Shown: piece after piece, positions 16,755-22,922 of the stretch
How positions within the stretch are numbered: the first letter of the stretch is position 1
How the letters are laid out: each line of letters begins with the position of its first letter
Origin: Raskinella chloraquaticus (SeqCode)
Lineage (GTDB): Bacteria > Pseudomonadota > Alphaproteobacteria > Rhizobiales > UBA4765
Assembly: GCA_002365175.1 (NCBI GenBank)
Contig: DEZK01000040.1
Location: forward strand, 1 to 54,138
Direction of reading: 5' to 3'
Length of the DNA stretch: 54,138 nucleotides
The notes under the pieces: model-generated
Databases searched by the model: none
The model's input: the letters and a program-made list of their open reading frames with translations, nothing else
Told to the model about the DNA's origin: nothing
Position numbers and translations under genes: made by a program

Positions 16755-17375
16755 ATGCTTATGCAGTCAGCTGCCGAGATCGCCGGTGTGGAAGCGCTGA
16801 AAGGCCATGTCACCAGTCTGCTGGGCACCTCGCTTGAGAGCGCGGACATTGCCTATGGCGAGCTTAATCTCAGGGTAAAGGCCACCGACATCGTTGGCGT
16901 GTTGATGAGGCTGCGCGATGATGCGGCCTGCCTCTTTCACTGTTTCATCGATCTGGCGGGTGCTGATTATCCCGCGCGCGAGAAGCGCTTCGATGTCGTC
17001 TATCATCTGCTGTCGCTGAAATTGAACCACCGTGTGCGGGTAACGGTCGAGACCGACGAGATGAATGCGGTGCCGTCCGTCATTGCGGTGTTCCCGGCCG
17101 CCAACTGGTTCGAGCGCGAGGCCTATGACCTCTACGGCATCTATTTTTCCGAGCATCCTGATCTGCGGCGCATTCTGACCGATTACGGCTTCGAGGGGCA
17201 CCCCTTACGCAAGGATTTCCCGCTCACCGGCTTTGTCGAAGTGCGCTATGACGATGAGCAGAAGCGCGTCGTCTACGAAAAGGTGCGGCTGGCGCAGGAA
17301 TTCCGCAATTTCGATTTCCTCTCGCCATGGGAGGGCACGGAGTATGTGCTGCCGGGAGATGAGAAGGCGAAGTAG
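16755..17375 (+). CDS. nuoC: NADH-quinone oxidoreductase subunit C
   Basis: 206 residues, soluble 30-kDa subunit of the peripheral arm. The family signature is seen in NWFEREAYDLYGIYFSEHPD and RRILTDYGFEGHPLRKDFPL. It is a separate protein, not fused to NuoD as in enterobacteria. The start ATG 16755 follows AGGGG by a few bases; ATG 16761 is also possible. The TAG stop codon is the first three bases of the left inverted repeat of the insertion described next, so the last residue or stop may have been supplied by that insertion. Confidence 0.95.
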   Translation: MLMQSAAEIAGVEALKGHVTSLLGTSLESADIAYGELNLRVKATDIVGVLMRLRDDAACLFHCFIDLAGADYPAREKRFDVVYHLLSLKLNHRVRVTVETDEMNAVPSVIAVFPAANWFEREAYDLYGIYFSEHPDLRRILTDYGFEGHPLRKDFPLTGFVEVRYDDEQKRVVYEKVRLAQEFRNFDFLSPWEGTEYVLPGDEKAK

Positions 17376-17401
17376 CAAATAGCGAGTGGCGAATAGCGAG
17401 T
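17373..17401 (+). repeat. Left inverted repeat
   Basis: Its inner 13 bp GCGAATAGCGAGT (17389-17401) are the exact complement of 17805-17817; the outer part TAGCAAATAGC (17373-17383) pairs with 17823-17833 with one mismatch. It begins at the nuoC stop codon and contains the GTG that can start the enclosed gene. Confidence 0.75.
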
Positions 17402-17778
17402 TGAATGATGTGACAATCAACTCCTGTCGTGACCTGAAAGTGTGGCAAGGAGCAATGGAATTGGCTGTCGCCTGTTACGATCTGACCAAGACATTTCCGC
17501 GCGATGAGGCGTACGGAGTGACAGCGCAGATACGTCGTGCGGCGGCGTCTGTGGCGGCGAATATTGCCGAGGGGCATGGTCGCGAAAGCACAGCGTCATT
17601 TGTCCAGTTTTTGCGTATCGCCCAAGGATCGCTTAAAGAGCTGGAAACGCATGTGATTTTGGCCGGGCGTGTCAGGTTGGCCGCAAATATCGAACAGATA
17701 CTTGAGCAAGCGAGCGTGATCGGGATGATGCTTCGCGCGCTGATCCGCTCACTGCAAAAGGACCGTGCCGATGGCTGA
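17386..17778 (+). CDS. Four-helix-bundle protein of the 23S rRNA intervening-sequence (S23) family
   Basis: 130 residues from GTG 17386, or 122 from GTG 17410; the homologous part begins at SCRDLKVWQGAMELAVACYD. The block QIRRAAASVAANIAEGHGR and the following FVQFLRIAQGSLKELETHV are diagnostic of the family found as open frames inside 23S rRNA intervening sequences in some bacteria and as stand-alone genes in many others; it also resembles the accessory protein Avd of diversity-generating retroelements. These proteins form pentameric four-helix bundles with a basic surface and probably bind nucleic acid; no enzymatic activity is known. It has no good ribosome-binding site and probably depends on nuo read-through. 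It is not a complex I subunit. Confidence 0.85.
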   Translation: MANSELNDVTINSCRDLKVWQGAMELAVACYDLTKTFPRDEAYGVTAQIRRAAASVAANIAEGHGRESTASFVQFLRIAQGSLKELETHVILAGRVRLAANIEQILEQASVIGMMLRALIRSLQKDRADG

Positions 17779-17804
17779 GCAGCGCGCGCTGTTTGCATCT
17801 GACT

Positions 17805-17833
17805 ACTCGCTATTCGCTATGTGCTATTCGCTA
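17805..17833 (-). repeat. Right inverted repeat
   Basis: ACTCGCTATTCGC (17805-17817) is the exact complement of the inner left repeat; GCTATTCGCTA (17823-17833) pairs with the outer left repeat with one mismatch. It ends 17 bp before the nuoD ATG, leaving nuoD with no clear Shine-Dalgarno sequence. Confidence 0.75.
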
Positions 17834-17850
17834 TCAGCGGGTAATAAATC

Positions 17851-19041
17851 ATGACCGAACAATCGATCCGCAATTTCTCGATCAATTTCGGGCCGCAGCA
17901 TCCAGCTGCCCACGGCGTGCTGCGCCTTGTGCTGGAGCTTGACGGCGAGGTGGTGACGCGCGTCGATCCGCATATCGGGCTTCTCCATCGCGGCACGGAA
18001 AAGCTGATCGAGGCCAAGACCTATCTGCAGGCCGTCCCCTATTTCGACCGACTCGACTATGTGGCGCCGATGAACCAGGAGCATGCCTATGCTCTGGCAG
18101 TCGAGAAATTGCTGAAGGTCCAGGTGCCCAAGCGCGGCCAGCTTATCCGCGTGCTCTATTCCGAGATCGGGCGTATCCTCTCGCATATCCTCAACGTCAC
18201 CACGCAGGCGATGGATGTCGGTGCGCTCACCCCGCCGCTGTGGGGCTTTGAAGAGCGCGAGAAGCTGATGATCTTCTATGAGCGGGCCTCGGGCAGCCGC
18301 ATGCATGCCGCCTTCGTGCGCCCGGGTGGGGTGCATCAGGATCTCACCGAGAAGCTCGTCGAAGATATCGGCAATTGGTGCGATCCGTTCCTTAAAGTGT
18401 GCGATGACCTTGAGACGCTGCTCACCGAAAACCGCATCTTCAAGCAGCGCAATGTCGATATCGGCGTGGTGTCGCTGGAAACCGGGCTTGCCTGGGGCTT
18501 TTCCGGCGTCATGGTGCGCGGTTCCGGCGCGCCCTGGGATCTGCGCAAGAGCCAGCCCTATGAATGCTATGAAGAACTCGATTTCGACATTCCGATTGGC
18601 AAGAATGGCGATTGCTATGACCGCTACCTCCTGCGCATGGAGGAGATGCGCCAGTCGACCAAGATCATGAAGCAATGCGTCGAGATGCTGATGGGGAGCG
18701 AGCGCGGCGGGCAGGTGTCCTCGCTGCAGGGCAAGATCGTGCCGCCGAAGCGCGGCGACATGAAGCGCTCGATGGAAGCGCTCATCCACCATTTCAAGCT
18801 CTATACTGAAGGCTATCATGTGCCTGCAGGCGAGGTATATGCAGCGGTTGAAGCGCCGAAGGGGGAGTTTGGCGTCTATCTCGTCTCTGATGGTTCCAAC
18901 AAGCCCTATCGCTGTCGCATCCGCGCGCCGGGCTTTGCCCATTTGCAAGCGATGGATTTCATGTGCCGCGGCCATATGCTGGCCGACGTCTCGGCCATCC
19001 TTGGCTCGCTTGATATCGTGTTTGGCGAGGTCGATCGGTGA
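17851..19041 (+). CDS. nuoD: NADH-quinone oxidoreductase subunit D
   Basis: 396 residues, 49-kDa subunit that forms most of the ubiquinone-binding cavity next to NuoB. The N-terminal FGPQHPAAHGVLRLVLELDG has the conserved His pair of the quinone site, and HRGTEKLIE, PYFDRLDYVAPMNQEHAY and the C-terminal DIVFGEVDR are standard. Length is normal for the alphaproteobacterial separate NuoD. The ATG is preceded by GCGGGTAATAAATC with only a weak ribosome-binding site, probably because the inserted element ends just upstream. Confidence 0.96.
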   Translation: MTEQSIRNFSINFGPQHPAAHGVLRLVLELDGEVVTRVDPHIGLLHRGTEKLIEAKTYLQAVPYFDRLDYVAPMNQEHAYALAVEKLLKVQVPKRGQLIRVLYSEIGRILSHILNVTTQAMDVGALTPPLWGFEEREKLMIFYERASGSRMHAAFVRPGGVHQDLTEKLVEDIGNWCDPFLKVCDDLETLLTENRIFKQRNVDIGVVSLETGLAWGFSGVMVRGSGAPWDLRKSQPYECYEELDFDIPIGKNGDCYDRYLLRMEEMRQSTKIMKQCVEMLMGSERGGQVSSLQGKIVPPKRGDMKRSMEALIHHFKLYTEGYHVPAGEVYAAVEAPKGEFGVYLVSDGSNKPYRCRIRAPGFAHLQAMDFMCRGHMLADVSAILGSLDIVFGEVDR

Positions 19042-19067
19042 ACCAGCAACGCGACATTCGCACTTCA

Positions 19068-19122
19068 ACCTCCCCCGGCAAGGGGGAGGTCGGGCGCGCA
19101 ACGTCCGGGTGGTGGAGGGCGA
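19068..19122. repeat. REP-like GC-rich palindromic repeat
   Basis: A 9-bp perfect stem, ACCTCCCCC (19068-19076) and GGGGGAGGT (19082-19090), with loop GGCAA, is followed by CGGGCGCGCAACGTCCGGGT and GGTGGAGGG. This form (CCTCCCCC-loop-GGGGGAGG-TCGG...CCGGGTGG) is a dispersed intergenic palindrome common in Hyphomicrobiales genomes. It occupies most of the 148 bp between nuoD and nuoE. Confidence 0.65.
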
Positions 19123-19189
19123 CCGGATATCGCTCGTTCCCTCTTCTCCCTCGTCATTGCCTTTTGGACCGTAGCGGGAGTGTCAACTG

Positions 19190-20260
19190 ATGTCCGTCCG
19201 TCGTCTTGCCCCAGCCGACGTTCAGCCAAAATCCTTCGCCTTCTCGAGCGAAAATCAGGCATGGGCGCAAGCGCAATTCGCCAAATATCCGGCAGGCCGC
19301 AAGGCGTCCGCTGTCATTCCCATTCTGTGGCGGGCGCAGGAGCAGGAAGGCTGGGTGAGCGAGAAGGCCATCGAAGTGGTGGCCGAGATGGTTGGCCTTG
19401 CCAAGATCCGCGTGCTTGAGGTTGCAACCTTCTACACCATGTTCCAGCTGCAGCCGGTTGGCAGCGCTGCCCATGTGCAGGTGTGCGGCACGACGCCCTG
19501 CCGCCTGCGTGGCGCTGGTGAGCTGATCGATATCTGCCAGCATCGCATCCATCACGACCAGTTCCGTCTCTCGGGTGATGGCAAGCTGTCATGGGAAGAG
19601 GTTGAATGCGCGGGCGCCTGCGTGAATGCGCCGATGATCCAGGTGTTCTCCGACACTTATGAAGACCTGACGCCTCAAACCTTCAACGCGCTTCTCGACA
19701 ATTTTGTTGCCGGTAAATCCGTCATGCCCGGTGTGCAGAGCGGCAAGCGGCGGATGTCGGAACAGGAAGGCGGCCAGACGACGCTGCTGGAGCCGGCGCT
19801 CTATGATGGCAGCGCGGTTGGCAGCTGGAGAAAATCATTCGGTGAGCGTCAGGCAGCTGCCGCTGCAAAGGCTGTTGCTGCCCCTCCACCAGCACCTCCT
19901 GCCGCCGCACCGGTACCTGCGGCGCCTGCGCCATCAGCAGCCCCTGCGTCCGTAATACCGGCGATGACATCGAAGCCCGAAGATAAGCCGGTGATGCTAA
20001 GTGCAGCACGCGCGGGCGGCCCGGATGATCTGAAGCTCATCTGGGGTGTTGGGCCGAAGCTTGAAACGATGCTGAACGAGATGGGCGTGTTCCATTTCGA
20101 CCAGATTGCGGTGTGGTCAGACAAAAATTTGCAATGGGTGGACGACAATCTCCAGGGCTTCCATGGCCGGGCGGTGCGCGATGACTGGATTGGCCAGTCA
20201 AAGAAGCTTGCCTCGGGGTGGCGGCCTGCCAATCCTGTCGGCGACAAGCCGGCATCATGA
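19190..20260 (+). CDS. nuoE: NADH-quinone oxidoreductase subunit E with C-terminal helix-hairpin-helix extension
   Basis: 356 residues, much longer than the 160-240 of a minimal NuoE. The thioredoxin-like 24-kDa domain (residues about 20-180) holds the N1a cluster ligands in VCGTTPCRLRG and EVECAGACVNAP. A Pro/Ala-rich linker (residues about 215-265) leads to an extra C-terminal domain starting at GPDDLKLIWGVGPKLETMLN, which looks like a helix-hairpin-helix/H3TH fold of the type seen after L21-like or NuoE proteins in alphaproteobacteria. The extension's role is unknown; it may contact the peripheral arm or nucleic acid. ATG 19190 follows GGAGTG. Confidence 0.94.
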   Translation: MSVRRLAPADVQPKSFAFSSENQAWAQAQFAKYPAGRKASAVIPILWRAQEQEGWVSEKAIEVVAEMVGLAKIRVLEVATFYTMFQLQPVGSAAHVQVCGTTPCRLRGAGELIDICQHRIHHDQFRLSGDGKLSWEEVECAGACVNAPMIQVFSDTYEDLTPQTFNALLDNFVAGKSVMPGVQSGKRRMSEQEGGQTTLLEPALYDGSAVGSWRKSFGERQAAAAAKAVAAPPPAPPAAAPVPAAPAPSAAPASVIPAMTSKPEDKPVMLSAARAGGPDDLKLIWGVGPKLETMLNEMGVFHFDQIAVWSDKNLQWVDDNLQGFHGRAVRDDWIGQSKKLASGWRPANPVGDKPAS

Positions 20261-20264
20261 GGTG

Positions 20265-20795
20265 ATGATGGCTGCTGCGTCACCCGTCTTTGCTGTTCCG
20301 GTTGCCGCCAAAGCGGCAGGGCTGGCGCTGGCCCTGCTGACGCTTGGCGGCTGTCTGGTGCGCAAGGAAGCGGTGACGGTTGCTTTTGACGCAGCCGAGC
20401 ACGCGCCATGGCAGGCCAAGGGCACGGCGCGCATTGATGGCGAAGGGTTTTTACGCCGCCCCAACGCTTTTCTTGCCCGTTGCTCGGGCGGTATCGTCTA
20501 TCTGCTGCCGGATACGACCTATTTTCGCGAGTTCCTGCGCATCCGCAAATCGGGCGTCTATGTCGAGAACGATCCGGCGGGGCGCGAAGCGTTTGCCAAA
20601 GGCGCGCGCCAGACACAGTGCAATATGAACGGGCGCTTTTATTTTGAGGAATTGCCGGCTGGCAAATGGCATGTGGCGCTGCGTATCAGCTATGAGGGAG
20701 AGGCGTGGCGCGACCAGTCGTCGCTCCTTGCCGAGATCGAAACCAAACCGGGGGAGGTGTCGAAGGCGATCCTCTCCAACCCCAACCGGATCTAG
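20265..20795 (+). CDS. Predicted lipoprotein encoded between nuoE and nuoF
   Basis: 176 residues. The N-terminal AKAAGLALALLTLGGCLVRK is a lipoprotein signal with the lipobox LGGC, so the mature protein would start at Cys30 and sit in the periplasm, membrane-bound. The remainder (FLARCSGGIVYLLPDTTYF, FYFEELPAGKWHVALRISYE) is rich in beta-strand pattern and resembles a transthyretin/carboxypeptidase-regulatory-like fold, but I do not recognise a family with certainty. It starts 4 bp after nuoE and ends 4 bp before nuoF, so it is part of the operon. Tandem ATGs at 20265 and 20268 could both start it. A role in complex I assembly is only suggested by position. Confidence 0.8.
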   Translation: MMAAASPVFAVPVAAKAAGLALALLTLGGCLVRKEAVTVAFDAAEHAPWQAKGTARIDGEGFLRRPNAFLARCSGGIVYLLPDTTYFREFLRIRKSGVYVENDPAGREAFAKGARQTQCNMNGRFYFEELPAGKWHVALRISYEGEAWRDQSSLLAEIETKPGEVSKAILSNPNRI

Positions 20796-20799
20796 GTGC

Positions 20800-22101
20800 A
20801 TGCTACAGGACAAGGACCGTATCTTCACCAATATCTACGGTTTCCACGACCGTTCGCTCGCTGGCGCGCGCAAGCGGGGCTCGTGGGACGGCACCAAGGT
20901 GCTGATCGATCTGGGCCGCGACTGGATCGTGAATGAAATGAAGGCGTCTGGCCTGCGCGGGCGCGGCGGGGCAGGCTTCCCCACCGGGCTCAAATGGTCG
21001 TTCATGCCCAAGCAATCGGACGGGCGACCGAGCTATCTGGTAGTGAATGCGGACGAGTCCGAGCCTGGTACCTGCAAGGACCGTGAAATCCTGCGCCATG
21101 ACCCGCATCATCTGGTCGAGGGCTGCCTGATTGCGAGCTTCGCCATGGGTGCGCATGCCGCTTACATCTATGTGCGCGGCGAATTCATCCGTGAGCGCGA
21201 GGCGTTGCAGCGCGCAATTGATGAAGCCTATGAGGCGAAACTCATCGGCAAGGGCAATATCCATGGCTGGGATTTCGATCTCTATGTCCACCATGGCGCC
21301 GGCGCCTATATCTGCGGCGAAGAAACGGCGCTGCTCGAAAGCCTTGAGGGCAAGAAGGGCCAGCCGCGCCTCAAACCTCCCTTTCCCGCCAATGTCGGGC
21401 TTTATGGCTGCCCGACGACGGTCAACAATGTCGAATCGATCGCGGTCGCGCCGACCATTTTGCGCCGCGGTGCCTCATGGTTTTCGAGTTTCGGGCGCCC
21501 GAACAATGTCGGCACCAAGCTCTTCTGCGTCTCTGGCCATGTGAACAAGCCGGCGACGTTCGAAGAAGCGATGTCGGTGCCCTTCCGCGAGCTTATCGAC
21601 AAGCATTGCGGGGGTGTGCGCGGCGGCTGGGACAATCTGCTGGCCGTCATCCCCGGCGGTTCGTCGGTGCCGATGGTGCCGGCAGCGCAGATCATGGACA
21701 CGCCGATGGATTTCGATGCGCTGCGCGATCTGAAATCAGGGCTCGGCACGGCTGCCGTCATCGTCATGGATAAATCCACTGATGTGGTTCGCGCCATTGC
21801 CCGCATCTCCTATTTCTACAAGCATGAATCATGCGGCCAATGCACACCCTGCCGTGAGGGCACGGGGTGGATGTGGCGGGTTCTGGAGCGCATGGCGGAG
21901 GGGCGGTCCAGCCGGCGCGAGATCGATATGCTGCTGGAAGTGACGACTCAGGTTGAAGGTCATACGATTTGTGCCCTGGGCGACGCGGCGGCGTGGCCGG
22001 TGCAGGGGCTGATCCGCCATTTCCGTGGCGAGATCGAAAAGCGGATCGACCAGTATGCGGCCAACCCGCACGGCGAGCCGATTGCGGTTGCGGCGGAATG
22101 A
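20800..22101 (+). CDS. nuoF: NADH-quinone oxidoreductase subunit F
   Basis: 433 residues. It binds NADH and FMN and carries the N3 cluster, where electrons enter complex I. GLRGRGGAGFPTGLKW near residue 60 is the FMN/NADH loop, and ESCGQCTPCREGTGW near residue 345 plus the later TICALGDAAAWP give the four Cys ligands of the [4Fe-4S] cluster. The open frame extends upstream to 20644, but ATG 20800 (N-terminus LQDKDRIFTNIYGFHD) matches homologues and lies 4 bp after the lipoprotein stop. Confidence 0.96.
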   Translation: MLQDKDRIFTNIYGFHDRSLAGARKRGSWDGTKVLIDLGRDWIVNEMKASGLRGRGGAGFPTGLKWSFMPKQSDGRPSYLVVNADESEPGTCKDREILRHDPHHLVEGCLIASFAMGAHAAYIYVRGEFIREREALQRAIDEAYEAKLIGKGNIHGWDFDLYVHHGAGAYICGEETALLESLEGKKGQPRLKPPFPANVGLYGCPTTVNNVESIAVAPTILRRGASWFSSFGRPNNVGTKLFCVSGHVNKPATFEEAMSVPFRELIDKHCGGVRGGWDNLLAVIPGGSSVPMVPAAQIMDTPMDFDALRDLKSGLGTAAVIVMDKSTDVVRAIARISYFYKHESCGQCTPCREGTGWMWRVLERMAEGRSSRREIDMLLEVTTQVEGHTICALGDAAAWPVQGLIRHFRGEIEKRIDQYAANPHGEPIAVAAE

Positions 22102-22126
22102 CGGGATGTCGGAGAAGGATCATCTC

Positions 22127-22600
22127 ATGAGGCCGACGACGATGGTGCTGGTGTTGAGCGTGTTGATGGTCGCTGGCTGTGCCAGTCGTCCGCAGTTTGG
22201 TCAGCGCCTGCAGGTGGCGACGCCGGGAACGGTGGTAAACGCACCGGTGCGGATTGTACGAGACGTCATCACTGACAGTGCACGCCGTCGCGGCACGGCG
22301 ATCACACTTGTTGGTGATGGACTTATTCTCGAAGCTCCGCTTGCGGAGACGCGCGTCGAGGTCGAAGAGACATGCGGGCCGCATCGCCCCGGGCGCAAGA
22401 CGCGTGTCGTCCTGACAACGGTGCCGGCGGGTGGCGGGACGCTCCTCAGCGAGGATCGTTATATCGTCGACGGTGCCCAGACCTGTTATCTGCGCCTGTC
22501 GCCGGAGGATGCAGCCCAATCGCGTAATGCGCTCAATCGTATCAAGGCGACTGCGGAGGAAATCCAGCGGCGTATCAGCGCTCACGCGGCGTTGCAGTGA
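22127..22600 (+). CDS. Predicted small lipoprotein encoded between nuoF and nuoG
   Basis: 157 residues. The signal MVLVLSVLMVAGCASRPQFG has a textbook lipobox (VAGC), predicting a lipidated Cys at about residue 18. The mature part (VNAPVRIVRDVITDSARRRG, then a strand-rich region with a conserved-looking CGPHRPGRKTRVV and DGAQTCYLRL) has two further Cys residues that could form a disulfide. No family is recognised. ATG 22127 is chosen because GGAGAAGGA lies 7 bases upstream; ATG 22106 would add seven residues. It follows nuoF by 25 bp and belongs to the same transcript. Confidence 0.75.
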   Translation: MRPTTMVLVLSVLMVAGCASRPQFGQRLQVATPGTVVNAPVRIVRDVITDSARRRGTAITLVGDGLILEAPLAETRVEVEETCGPHRPGRKTRVVLTTVPAGGGTLLSEDRYIVDGAQTCYLRLSPEDAAQSRNALNRIKATAEEIQRRISAHAALQ

Positions 22601-22607
22601 GGATGTG

Positions 22608-22922
22608 ATGAAGCTCGACAAGGTCAAGGACAGGCTCGATGTAACGGTGAGCGACCTCTCGGGTTCGCTCTTTGACGACGTCAATCTGTCAGGCACCCAT
22701 GTCCACAATGCCAATCTGTCGGGCTGGTCGCTGAACGACGTCAATCTGTCAGGACTGAGGGTCAACAACGCCAATGTGTCCGGCGCGCGCATTTCCAACG
22801 CTAATCTTGCCGGGGCGGCGATCAGCGATTGCCGGCTCGACGGCTTCACCATAAACGGGATCGCGGTAAGCGAACTTCTGGCGGCCCATGCGGCGGCTTC
22901 ATCGGCGAAGGGCACGACATGA
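22608..22922 (+). CDS. Small pentapeptide-repeat protein
   Basis: 104 residues. From about residue 20 to 85 the sequence falls into some 13 consecutive five-residue units with Leu, Val or Ile at the centre, for example DVNLS-GTHVH-NANLS-GWSLN, then DVNLS-GLRVN-NANVS-GARIS. That pattern predicts a right-handed quadrilateral beta-helix. Two 19-bp DNA copies, ACGACGTCAATCTGTCAGG at 22675 and 22735, show recent internal duplication of 20 residues. The start ATG 22608 lies 8 bp after the lipoprotein stop; its stop overlaps the nuoG start (ATGA), implying coupled translation. The role is unknown; pentapeptide proteins serve in protein contacts, and some mimic DNA. Confidence 0.82.
   Translation: MKLDKVKDRLDVTVSDLSGSLFDDVNLSGTHVHNANLSGWSLNDVNLSGLRVNNANVSGARISNANLAGAAISDCRLDGFTINGIAVSELLAAHAAASSAKGTT

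Larger units (their letters stand above)
17373..17833 (+). mobile_element. Putative minimal mobile unit carrying a four-helix-bundle gene between nuoC and nuoD
   Basis: About 461 bp bounded by 29-bp inverted repeats that match at 24 of 29 positions, enclosing one gene of the S23/intervening-sequence four-helix-bundle family. Each end also contains a doubled sub-motif (AATAGCGAG twice on the left, GCTATTCGCTAT twice on the right). There is no transposase, and no clear target duplication is seen. The location, inside an otherwise conserved operon with no extra gene between nuoC and nuoD in relatives I know, supports insertion. Mobility by enzymes supplied elsewhere is inference. Confidence 0.5.

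Noticed and set aside
17824..19101. A minus-strand open frame of 425 codons opposite nuoD
   Set aside because: Shadow of nuoD. It crosses the right inverted repeat, but its sequence is low-complexity His/Arg/Leu-rich with no homology signal.
20265..20795. The first embedded lipoprotein as a complex I supernumerary subunit
   Set aside because: It has a lipoprotein signal and no similarity I can see to NDUFS4, NDUFS6 or NDUFA12 type subunits; position alone is not enough.
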